From: an uncultured Flavobacteriales bacterium
GTDB lineage: Bacteria; Bacteroidota; Bacteroidia; Flavobacteriales_D; Sanyastnellaceae
DNA: 17,561 nucleotides
Assembly: GCA_938092195.1 (NCBI GenBank)
Contig: CALKHD010000158.1
Location: 1-17,561, forward strand
Reading direction: 5' to 3'
Below, in pieces: positions 7,123-14,797 of the stretch. Both the position numbers and the translations under genes were made by a program. A model generated the notes under the pieces. That model made no database searches. It had not been told where the DNA came from and saw only the letters and a program-made list of their open reading frames with translations. How positions within the stretch are numbered: the stretch's first letter is position 1; the number at the start of each line of letters is the position of its first letter.

Positions 7123-8966
7123 ATCAAAACTCGTCATACAAGGTGTTCGCGCACATCACGGGTTTGGTCCTGTTTGAGATGTCCTTCTGGGCATTGACAG
7201 CGGGCTTGGCTTGGATGCTGAGAAAGGTGGCACCGCAACTCGACCTGCACCTGCCGGGTGCCTGGCCTGCGTTGTTGATTCCCATTGTGGGCTTGATCCT
7301 GTTCTCGGCCCATTACCGATGGAAGCAGGTTCGCATGGCGTCCGTGGTGGATTTGAACTTGAGTCATTCGCTTTGGCCAGACGCCCGCCCGCGCAGACAT
7401 GTCTGGAAATTTCTGGTTTGGCGCACGGCTTTGGCCATGCTGGCATTGGGAATGCTCGACCCGAAGTGGGGAACGCGCATGGAAGAGGTAGAATCCGAGG
7501 GCGTGGACATCATGGTGGCATTGGACGTTAGCAAATCCATGCTCACTGAAGACCTCGGAATGTCCAGACTTGAGTTGGCCAAACGCAGCGTTGAGCGCGT
7601 GGTCAAACAACTGGACGGAGATCGAGTGGGGCTGGTGGTATTTGCAGGAGACGCCTACGTTCAAGCCCCCCTCACCATGGACTTGGCCGCAGTCAAACTG
7701 TTCTTGGACGCCACCGGCCCGGAGGCCATTCCCCTGCAAGGAACTGCAGTGGGCAGGGCCATTGCCATTTGTGCCGAGTCTTTTGACAAAGAAAGCCAGG
7801 CCAGTAAGGTCATCTTGGTGATCACAGATGGAGAAAACCACGAAGACGACGCCCTCGCGCGTGCCGGCGAAGCGTCGAAATCAGGCATCGCTGTTCACGC
7901 CATCGGGATGGCCTCTGAAGGCGGGGGACCCATCCCCGAATTTGACCGCTACGGAAGACAAAAGGGCTACAAGTCAGATGAATCTGGACAGCCCATCGTC
8001 TCCACCCTGGATGAACGCATGCTTGTGGCCATGGTCGAAGCCGGTCAAGGGACCTATGTGAGAGCCAACAAAGGATTTGTAGACCTGGACCCCTTCCTGA
8101 GCAGTTTAGAAGGCCTCGAAAAAGGCCAGGGTTCCACCGTGTCTTACACCGACTACGAGCACCAATACCCCTTGTTCTTCCTTGTGGGATTTCTATTGCT
8201 GATCGCCGAAGGCATTTGGCCCATTCGCAGCTCGCCTTGGAGCAAACAGGCCTTCTTGGTAGCCCTGTGCTTTCTGGGCCACTCTCATGCCGCCCATTCA
8301 CAGTCCCCAAATGCCGGGTCCAAGGCCGAAGCTGTGGCGGGATCTGAAGCCATGGCCCAGCGAAACTTTGAAGGAGCCGACAGCTTGTTTAGAGCGGCGG
8401 AAGGCTGGTCAGGTGCGCCAGAAGGTCAAATCGCACTCAACCGAGGAATGGCTTTGGCATCGAGCGGAAAGAACGAGGAAGCCCTTCGGTCTTTTCAAAA
8501 AGCTGTGGCTGAATCCGATGACCCGGGTTTGAAAGCCGACGCTTGGAACAACGTGGGCAACATCCTCATGGGCAAGCAGGACTTGGAATCGGCCATTGGC
8601 GCCTACAAGCAGTCGCTCCGGCATGACCCGTCCGATGCCCAAACCCGCTACAACTTGAATTTGGCCTACGCCATGCAACAGAATCAAGATCAGCAGCAGG
8701 ACGGCGAGGACCAGCAGGACGGCAAAGACCAGCAGGACGGCGAGAACCAACAGAGCGACGATCAAGAAGAAGGAGGCCAGTCTCAAGGAGACAACGAGAA
8801 CTCCGACGGACCGGAACCGCGCCCAGCGGGAATCCAACCAGAAGAAGCCGCTCGGATCTTGGATATGCTGGAGCGCAGCGAGTCCGCTTTGCGTGCCAAA
8901 TTGCAAGCCCAAGAGAACGCCAAAAGGCAAAAGAGCAACCGCGATAAAATCGAAAAAGACTGGTGA
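7119..8966 (+). CDS. BatB-BatC fusion: vWA membrane protein joined to a TPR protein
   Basis: This 615-residue protein joins two normally separate Bat proteins. The BatB part (residues 1-367) has two N-terminal membrane helices (about 10-33 and 45-63). Its vWA domain has an intact MIDAS (D136-V-S138-K-S140, T209, D237) and it ends in a helix at 352-367. Residues 374-395 (WSKQAFLVALCFLGHSHAAHSQ) look exactly like a signal peptide with an AxA-type end. They introduce the BatC part: TPR units at about 405-522 with typical W-N-G and Y-P positions (ADAWNNVGNIL...IGAYKQSLRHDPSDAQTRYNL). A Gln/Asp-rich low-complexity stretch (520-565) and a charged coiled-coil tail follow. No ATG or GTG lies near the junction from which a separate BatC could start, which supports true fusion. 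Translation begins at a GTG overlapping the batA stop (GTGA). Its own TGA overlaps the next ATG. An alternative start is the ATG at about residue 21. Confidence 0.92.
   Translation: MNQNSSYKVFAHITGLVLFEMSFWALTAGLAWMLRKVAPQLDLHLPGAWPALLIPIVGLILFSAHYRWKQVRMASVVDLNLSHSLWPDARPRRHVWKFLVWRTALAMLALGMLDPKWGTRMEEVESEGVDIMVALDVSKSMLTEDLGMSRLELAKRSVERVVKQLDGDRVGLVVFAGDAYVQAPLTMDLAAVKLFLDATGPEAIPLQGTAVGRAIAICAESFDKESQASKVILVITDGENHEDDALARAGEASKSGIAVHAIGMASEGGGPIPEFDRYGRQKGYKSDESGQPIVSTLDERMLVAMVEAGQGTYVRANKGFVDLDPFLSSLEGLEKGQGSTVSYTDYEHQYPLFFLVGFLLLIAEGIWPIRSSPWSKQAFLVALCFLGHSHAAHSQSPNAGSKAEAVAGSEAMAQRNFEGADSLFRAAEGWSGAPEGQIALNRGMALASSGKNEEALRSFQKAVAESDDPGLKADAWNNVGNILMGKQDLESAIGAYKQSLRHDPSDAQTRYNLNLAYAMQQNQDQQQDGEDQQDGKDQQDGENQQSDDQEEGGQSQGDNENSDGPEPRPAGIQPEEAARILDMLERSESALRAKLQAQENAKRQKSNRDKIEKDW
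8694..8753 (+). repeat. 18-bp tandem repeat encoding QQDG(E/K)(D/N) in the BatC part
   Basis: Three in-frame 18-bp units begin at 8694, 8712 and 8730, encoding QQDGED, QQDGKD and QQDGEN, followed by a partial fourth QQ at 8748. The codons are nearly identical between units, mostly CAG CAG GAC GGC, as expected from recent slippage. The repeat lies in an acidic, flexible linker after the TPR domain, and copy number may vary between strains. Confidence 0.85.
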
Positions 8967-11461
8967 TGCCCCAACCTCCCTCCTTCGATTGGAAGTCTAT
9001 GGCCCTGGTCAACGGGTTGATTTGCCTGTTGCTTTTGTTGCCCAGCTTTCTGACCGCACAAGAGATTGCTGTCACAGTGGACCGAAATCCAGTGGAAGTC
9101 AATCAGCCCTTTCGTATCACCTTCCAATTCAAGGACATTTCTGTGGACTTTAAAGGGCCGCCCAAAGTGGTCGGTCTGCGCTACATCAACGGCCCTTCTA
9201 CTTCGAGCAACACCCAGATTGTCAACGGGTCCATGTCCACCTCCCGGAGCTACACGTACACCGCTTCGGTTCAAAGGCTCGGCAGGATGACCATCCCCAG
9301 CTTTTCATACAACACCAAAGAAGGGCGACTGAGTTCAAAGCCTGTGGTTCTCAATGTGGTCAAAGCTGGCACAGCAAAAGCAGGCACCCAAAGCCAGTTT
9401 GAAGCGGTGATTGAAGTGGACAAACGAGAAGTTCATCTGGGAGAACCCGTGCGTGTCCAATACCGCATCTACAACCGGCTCGATGGTGTGAACTTTCGGA
9501 ATTATTCATTCCCAGAGCTTTCAGGGGCTTGGAAAGAGACCGTCAAAGGAGACGAACCCCGCTGGGAAAACACCGTCATTCAGGGACAGCGCTTTCAATT
9601 CGCCACCTTGAGGACAGACTTGATTTACCCCACCCAAACGGGAGAGTTGCTTTTGGAGGGATTTGAGGTCAATGCCCAGGCCCGAATTTCCTTCTTCAAC
9701 ACCCGGCCCCTCAGTGCAACTGCAAAGCCGGTGACCATTCTGGTCAATCCACTGCCGGGAACCGCACCCGCGCCTTCGCTCGGGACTTTTGGCAACTTGA
9801 AGATTCGCTGGTTTTCCGAAGGAGGAAATGCTCAGAAGGTCAACGAAGCAGTGAACTTGACGATGGAAGTCAACGGCAGCGGCAACTTGGGACTGATTGG
9901 TGAACCTGAAATAGAATGGCCCTCGGATCTCGAAACGTTTGATCCAGAAATCAAGGACAGGATCCGCACCGATGTCAATGGACAAAAAGGCAAGAGGTCT
10001 TTTACCTATTTGGTGATTCCCAGGTCAGAGGGGCAGTTTGAAGTCACCCTTCCTCCCCTTTCCTATTTCGATTTCGAGAAAGATCGATATGTGAGGTTGT
10101 CTGCGCCAGCTGTCTCTCTCAACATTGAGTCCGGGGAACCTGCCGATGGTCCTGCATTTGGATTCAATAGCAAATCCGATGTCACCATTCTCACGCGGGA
10201 TGTTCGATTCATCCGAACTGAAACGGAACTGCGTCCCCAATCCGGCTCATTTTTTGGCGGCTGGATGCACCGCCTTTTCTGGGGATTTCCACCTCTGGCA
10301 TTCTTGCTGTTTGTGGGGATCAAGCGAAAAAGGGACCAATCTAATTTGGACCCCCTGAATGCGCAGAAGAAAATGGCTTCCCGGAAAATGAAAGCCGCCT
10401 TGTCTCAAGCCCGATCCGGTGAATTGGACCTCGATGCACTCGGTGAAACTGTCCACTCGTTCCTTCAAGCCAAGCTTGGACTTTCTCGAAGTGAATCAGA
10501 CCGCACTCGGTATTCTGAAATCCTCAAGAACAGAGGAGATGAAAGGCTGGAAGGCATGTGGATGGACATCATCGATGTTTTGGACAGAGGCCGATACGCG
10601 CCTGGCGCTCCAGAGGCCAAAGACCTGGCAAAAAACATCGAGGCCGCCTTGAAGGCTCTGGATGCGAAAAGCCACAAAAAACCGAGCGGCACAATGTCTG
10701 TCATCTGGTTGCTTTTGGGATGTGCATGGAGCACTTCTGCCATGGCTGCACCTGACCCTTCTGCCGCCATGGCCACCTTCCAACAAGGCAACTTGGCATA
10801 CACAGAAGGCGACCATGCTTCCGCCATTGAGGCCTATGAAAAAGTCGCTTTGGAGTGGACGTCCTTCGAACTGGAATACAACTTGGGTGGAGCACATTAC
10901 AAAGCGGGCAACATTGGCCCGTGCATTCTGCATTACCAAAGGGCCAAGCGGTTCCGCCCCAATGACGATGACCTGAATGCCAACCTTCTTTTGGCTCAAG
11001 CTGCCGTTACGGACAGAATGGAAGAAATGCCCGAAATGGATTTTGCACCCATATGGCGGGAATTGATTTCCGAAGAACGGCTTCTGGGCTGGACAGCGGC
11101 TTCTCTGTTGTTTTGGCTCGCAGGCTTCTCACTGCTGGTCTTTCGGTTGTTCAGCACTGAATTGGGTACAAGGCGAACCTTGGGAATCAGCGCGCCTGTT
11201 GTTTTGCTGGTCGCCATTCTCCTCGGACTCCTCAGCAAGCAAACCCACCAGCGCATTGTTGCCGAAGACGGCGCTGTGGTCATGTTGCCTCGTGTGGAAG
11301 TGAAAAATGGCCCATCTGAAAACACGGATGAACCCAACCTCTTTGTGCTTCACGAGGGCACCGTGGTGAAGCTCATGCGTTCAGAAGGAGATTGGCGACA
11401 AATTCGATTGAGCAACGGAAACACAGGTTGGATCAAGGCCAATGGCCTCACTGGAATTTGA
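8966..11461 (+). CDS. BatD-BatE fusion: beta-rich periplasmic protein joined to TPR/SH3 protein
   Basis: This 831-residue protein combines BatD and BatE. Residues 1-32 are a signal peptide (LICLLLLLPSFLTAQ). Residues 33-425 are the beta-rich periplasmic BatD region, opening EIAVTVDRNPVEVNQPF. A membrane helix at 437-452 leads to a cytoplasmic helical stretch (453-576). At 577-596 a second signal-like segment (MSVIWLLLGCAWSTSAMAA) acts as a membrane helix returning the chain to the periplasm. The TPR units of BatE follow (about 600-680, with NLAYTEGDHASAIEAYEKVA and YNLGGAHYKAGN). Two membrane helices (706-726 and 739-756) and a C-terminal SH3-type domain (about 763-831, VVKLMRSEGDWRQIRLSNGNTGWIKANGL) complete it. 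The ATG at 8966 shares one base with the batBC stop; a GTG at 8963 is possible. An internal ATG at 10694 (M577) could also allow separate BatE synthesis. Confidence 0.92.
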   Translation: MPQPPSFDWKSMALVNGLICLLLLLPSFLTAQEIAVTVDRNPVEVNQPFRITFQFKDISVDFKGPPKVVGLRYINGPSTSSNTQIVNGSMSTSRSYTYTASVQRLGRMTIPSFSYNTKEGRLSSKPVVLNVVKAGTAKAGTQSQFEAVIEVDKREVHLGEPVRVQYRIYNRLDGVNFRNYSFPELSGAWKETVKGDEPRWENTVIQGQRFQFATLRTDLIYPTQTGELLLEGFEVNAQARISFFNTRPLSATAKPVTILVNPLPGTAPAPSLGTFGNLKIRWFSEGGNAQKVNEAVNLTMEVNGSGNLGLIGEPEIEWPSDLETFDPEIKDRIRTDVNGQKGKRSFTYLVIPRSEGQFEVTLPPLSYFDFEKDRYVRLSAPAVSLNIESGEPADGPAFGFNSKSDVTILTRDVRFIRTETELRPQSGSFFGGWMHRLFWGFPPLAFLLFVGIKRKRDQSNLDPLNAQKKMASRKMKAALSQARSGELDLDALGETVHSFLQAKLGLSRSESDRTRYSEILKNRGDERLEGMWMDIIDVLDRGRYAPGAPEAKDLAKNIEAALKALDAKSHKKPSGTMSVIWLLLGCAWSTSAMAAPDPSAAMATFQQGNLAYTEGDHASAIEAYEKVALEWTSFELEYNLGGAHYKAGNIGPCILHYQRAKRFRPNDDDLNANLLLAQAAVTDRMEEMPEMDFAPIWRELISEERLLGWTAASLLFWLAGFSLLVFRLFSTELGTRRTLGISAPVVLLVAILLGLLSKQTHQRIVAEDGAVVMLPRVEVKNGPSENTDEPNLFVLHEGTVVKLMRSEGDWRQIRLSNGNTGWIKANGLTGI

Positions 11462-11541
11462 CAATTTGAACACAAGCGCCCACAAAAGGTTATGACCCTG
11501 AGCAACCATGTCTCAATTTGAGTTGTTCTTTTGCCACCTCT

Positions 11542-13425
11542 ATGACTGCACGTCTACTTCCCATGGTTCTGATGTTGGTTTCATTCCAATGGACCTTTGC
11601 TCAAAACGAGCACTTCAATTGGCTTGGACTCAATGAGATGCCATCGCCAACGGACAGCATAGAGTCCCTCCCCTACAGTGGCCAAGCCAACGATTTCTCA
11701 GGCGGCTACGACGTTGGGGACACCATCAGCGACTTCCACCTATGGACCCTGCAGGGGGAGGAATTTCTCCTGTCCAATGAGGTGGACGAAATCAGGCCCA
11801 CCATTCTGTTCAACGGTTCTGCAACGTGTGTCCGATTTCAAAACGACTGGGACATCAACGTCTCCCCAGATGTCATTGATTGGACTCAAAACCACTTGAG
11901 TGATTTTAACTGGGTTCCTATTTATGTGGGCGAAGCCCATGCCATTGATACTGAAAACTGCCCTTCCAACTGTCCAGACCTGCCCATTCCCGGGCCTCAC
12001 GGCCAATACATGTGGCAGCATCAAACGGTTCAGGAGAGAATCGACGCAGCACAAGTCGTCATGGACTTTATGGGACCTGGATCAAACAACGAATGGGCTT
12101 TCCCTTTTGATGACATTCTAATTGACGCCCCCAACAACTTGGCGTACGAGCATTTTTTCCTGAGGCCGGCTGGCATTGTCGTCATCAATTGTGATGGCAT
12201 CGTAGTGGCCCGCGGAAATTGGCTTGGCGGGTTTATTTCCAACCCCTCCAATCAAGCCTTGCTCGAAGGCCTGGTGGAAAACCCAGGTGTGAGCGATGCG
12301 GCATGTCTGCTCGTTTCTGATTCACAAGAACCTTGCGATGGGGACTTCGTGGACTCCGATGGAGACGGAGTATGCGACGAAGCAGAATTTCTGTGGGGCA
12401 CCGACCCTTTCAATCCTTGCGACCTCGGCCAAGAAGGAATGGACGATTCAGACGGCGATGGCAATTGCGACGCGCTGGAAGCGCTGGTCGGTTCAGACCC
12501 AAACGACCCTTGTGACCCCCTGAATCTAGACACGGATGGAGACGGATTCTGCGACACCGAGGAGGAGCTCATGGGCTCGAATATGTTCAACCCATGTTCA
12601 CCCGTGGGAACGGACTCGGATGGAGATGGATATTGCGATTCGGAAGAATTGGTGATGGGGAGCGACGCCAATGATGCTTGCAGCCCGGACGGCTTGGATT
12701 CCGACTTGGACGGCCTCTGTGACAGTGCGGAAAACGCCTCCGGAACCGACCCGAACGATTCTTGTGATCCAAATGGTACAGACTCAGACAACGATGGACT
12801 TTGCGACATCGTGGAAGACATGATCGGGTCTTCATCGAGCGACCCCTGCGACCCATACTACGACGACACCGATGGTGACGGGATTTGCGACACCCAGGAA
12901 GAACTGACAGGCACGGACCCCATGGACGCCTGCTCTCCGAACGATTTGGATTTGGATGGAGACGGATGGTGCAGCGGACTGGAGATGGCCAACGGCTGGA
13001 ACGATTTAGACCCTTGCGCCCCCATTGCCTTGGACGATGATTTAGACGGTTGGTGCAACTTGGAAGAACAGTTGATGGGCACGGACGCTCAAGACCCTTG
13101 CTCTCCTGACGGAACGGACACAGATGGCGATGGAATTTGTGACATCCAAGAATTGCTGGATGGCACCTCTCCCACCATCGCTGACGTTTCCCTCGGGTTG
13201 GATGCCTCCATCTCCGCAGAAGCGCAAATTCAGGTGATGCCCCAAGGTTTTGGGATTCAATGCGCCGCTTGCCTGGGTGCTCCCTTTGCGGTGTTTGACT
13301 TGTCTGGAAGGACGGTCCTTTCAGGTCGTTTGCATAGCCAGAACTCGCTGAACCTGCCCATGGGCAATTACGTCCTCAGTTTGCCGTCCCTTGGGATCCA
13401 GCAGCTCCTGCCTCAGCTGCACTGA
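11542..13425 (+). CDS. Secreted deiodinase-like/type-3-repeat protein with T9SS sorting domain
   Basis: This 627-residue exported protein has three parts. After a signal peptide (1-20, ending WTFAQ) comes a thioredoxin-fold domain (about 45-250) that matches the iodothyronine deiodinase pattern. It has FNGSATC with C96 where deiodinases carry selenocysteine (GSCTU). It has VPIYVGEAHAID with E131 and H133, matching the IYIEEAH motif. It has H160-Q-T-V-Q-E-R, matching the NHQ..LQ.R helix, and a closing VVINCDGIVVARG strand. Ten thrombospondin-type-3-like repeats (271-545) with DxDxDG calcium loops follow. The last about 80 residues (VFDLSGRTVLSG, then PMGNYVLSL) are a type A T9SS sorting domain, so surface display or release through the outer membrane is expected. 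The start is the ATG at 11542, placed directly before the signal peptide; a TTG at 11518 is less likely. Iodothyronine itself is an improbable substrate in a bacterium, so the redox activity and target are unknown. Confidence 0.88.
   Translation: MTARLLPMVLMLVSFQWTFAQNEHFNWLGLNEMPSPTDSIESLPYSGQANDFSGGYDVGDTISDFHLWTLQGEEFLLSNEVDEIRPTILFNGSATCVRFQNDWDINVSPDVIDWTQNHLSDFNWVPIYVGEAHAIDTENCPSNCPDLPIPGPHGQYMWQHQTVQERIDAAQVVMDFMGPGSNNEWAFPFDDILIDAPNNLAYEHFFLRPAGIVVINCDGIVVARGNWLGGFISNPSNQALLEGLVENPGVSDAACLLVSDSQEPCDGDFVDSDGDGVCDEAEFLWGTDPFNPCDLGQEGMDDSDGDGNCDALEALVGSDPNDPCDPLNLDTDGDGFCDTEEELMGSNMFNPCSPVGTDSDGDGYCDSEELVMGSDANDACSPDGLDSDLDGLCDSAENASGTDPNDSCDPNGTDSDNDGLCDIVEDMIGSSSSDPCDPYYDDTDGDGICDTQEELTGTDPMDACSPNDLDLDGDGWCSGLEMANGWNDLDPCAPIALDDDLDGWCNLEEQLMGTDAQDPCSPDGTDTDGDGICDIQELLDGTSPTIADVSLGLDASISAEAQIQVMPQGFGIQCAACLGAPFAVFDLSGRTVLSGRLHSQNSLNLPMGNYVLSLPSLGIQQLLPQLH
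12352..13176 (+). repeat. Ten tandem Ca-binding type-3 repeats (coding)
   Basis: Ten units of roughly 28 residues (about 85 bp) run in frame through the secreted protein. Each opens with a loop of the form D-x-D-x-D-G-x-C-D. An acidic helix and a G-[ST]-D-P-x-D-x-C segment follow. Examples are DSDGDGVCD, DTDGDGFCD, DSDLDGLCD and DTDGDGICD. The acidic loop is the EF-hand-like calcium site of thrombospondin type-3 repeats. Units 8 and 9 are the most diverged (DLDGDGWCS, DDDLDGWCN). Unit 10 lacks the second cysteine and runs into the linker before the sorting domain. Confidence 0.9.
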
Positions 13426-13470
13426 GACTGAACCCAAACTTGGGTCGTTTCTTTGACGCAGCGCGTCAGC

Positions 13471-14763
13471 ATGACCTCGAGCTCTTCCAAAATTGAACGC
13501 CCCTTATCCAAGGTGAGAAGCGACATCGCGAAATTGATGCTCGCAGCCGCTGGTGTTCAAGGCGTTGCACTGATTGCACTCCCCGTCTTACAGCGTTCGT
13601 TTTATGGCCCTGAAGCTTTTGCCGACTTCGCCATATACTCTCAACTGGCCGGCTTGATTGGAGCCATCAGCACGGGGCGCATGGATTTGGCCATTGTCCA
13701 ACATCAAAAGGCGCCGTTGGCAAGGGCTGCGTTCATCCATGGCTCCAAGCTACTGTTGGCTGCGTCTCTGGCGGCCTTTGTTCTGGCTCACGCTCTGAAT
13801 TGGGGAGATTTTCAGATGGGTCAAGTCCACGGCCTCCAAGTTTGGTTGCCTTTGGGCGTGGCCAGCATGGGACTCAGCGCGATGTGCACGGCATGGATGT
13901 CCCGTGCTTCCGCATTTTCTAAGATTGCCCAATACCGCGCAGCGGGTGGGATTTCTGGGGAAGGTCTGCGGTTTGCAGCAGCGAGCTTAAGCCACACTGG
14001 ACTCATCGCAGGTCGCATCGCCGGACAATGGCTCACCTCGCTGTTGGCGCTGAGAAAGGTGATCCAAGACCATTCTGGTTGGCCTCGGGCCTCGGCAGAA
14101 GACCAAAAGTCTGCCTGGAAATTGGACCGCGACTATCTTCGTTTCACCACGCCTGCCAACATTCTGGCCATGGCCGCGAATGCGTTGCTCATCTTGTTTC
14201 TTTATGAAGCCGCCCCGCGGGATTTCGTGGGACAAGTGGGAACTGCGTTGGCCTATTTAACGGCGGCCTCAGGGCTGGTCATCAAAAATGTGAATGATGT
14301 CTTTTTCAGGCACCTTAAGGAGGTGGCGAACCAACACCTCTCCAGCCTTTATGGACGTTGGTCCATCTCTTTGATGGCCGTGTCAGCGGCGGGCGTTGCC
14401 TGTCTGCATGCCATACCAGGGAATTGGGTCACCCTTGCACTCGGTGAGCGTTGGGCCGATATGCTTCCTGCCATGCAATGGCTCTCCTTGTGGATGGTCC
14501 CTTGGATTGCCGGGTCCTCCCTGTCGGGGATCTTCCCCCATTTGCGCCGACAATCTCTGGCCTTTGTACTGGACTTGGGACACTTGATTTTGATCGCAGG
14601 ATGGCTGGGCCTACGCTGGATTGATGTCCCCGCATCTTCGCTGGGAACAGACATGCGCATTCTACAGGAATATGCTTGTATTCAGGGTGGGTTTTATTCC
14701 TTCACCCTGATGGTGGGATGGTACTTGTGCCAAAAGGCCAAGTCTACTTCCGCAGTAGATTAA
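13471..14763 (+). CDS. Wzx/MATE-type polysaccharide flippase-like membrane protein
   Basis: This 430-residue protein consists almost entirely of hydrophobic segments, about twelve by eye, starting with a helix at about 21-40. It has the look of the oligosaccharide flippase (Wzx/RfbX) branch of the MOP superfamily, which moves lipid-linked sugars across the inner membrane. The N-terminal FYGPEAFADFAIYSQLAGLIGAI segment resembles the YG.E.FG.Y.....L motif common at the start of these flippases. A long cytoplasmic-type loop lies near residues 200-225 (RASAEDQKSAWKLDRDYLRF). The start is the ATG at 13471, since the alternative TTG at 13453 adds only six residues. No glycosyltransferase or other polysaccharide gene is in view, so the substrate is unknown. 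It sits 45 bp after the T9SS cargo gene and converges on the His-rich gene 34 bp further on. Confidence 0.8.
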   Translation: MTSSSSKIERPLSKVRSDIAKLMLAAAGVQGVALIALPVLQRSFYGPEAFADFAIYSQLAGLIGAISTGRMDLAIVQHQKAPLARAAFIHGSKLLLAASLAAFVLAHALNWGDFQMGQVHGLQVWLPLGVASMGLSAMCTAWMSRASAFSKIAQYRAAGGISGEGLRFAAASLSHTGLIAGRIAGQWLTSLLALRKVIQDHSGWPRASAEDQKSAWKLDRDYLRFTTPANILAMAANALLILFLYEAAPRDFVGQVGTALAYLTAASGLVIKNVNDVFFRHLKEVANQHLSSLYGRWSISLMAVSAAGVACLHAIPGNWVTLALGERWADMLPAMQWLSLWMVPWIAGSSLSGIFPHLRRQSLAFVLDLGHLILIAGWLGLRWIDVPASSLGTDMRILQEYACIQGGFYSFTLMVGWYLCQKAKSTSAVD

Positions 14764-14797
14764 AACTCCACGACTTCGATCGAATCGGGGTTCTTTG

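Noticed and set aside
7134..7841. 235-codon minus-strand frame inside batBC
   Set aside because: It is antisense to an intact vWA domain with all metal-binding residues, and it shows only composition-driven residues.
11827..11829. Selenocysteine (UGA) in the deiodinase-like site
   Set aside because: The codon is TGT, a normal cysteine, so no recoding is needed.
12252..12821. 189-codon minus-strand frame rich in Ser/Pro
   Set aside because: It is the reverse complement of the Asp/Gly-rich calcium repeats, so the repetitive Ser/Pro product is an artefact of the other strand.
13432..13455. Inverted repeat ACCCAA/TTGGGT followed by a T-rich run after the T9SS gene
   Set aside because: The stem is only six pairs with a two-base spacer, so the usable hairpin is about four pairs. 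That is too weak to call a terminator.
14775..14784. 10-bp palindrome TTCGATCGAA between the convergent genes
   Set aside because: It is a perfect palindrome but short, with no T-run and no flanking symmetry. It is likely chance.
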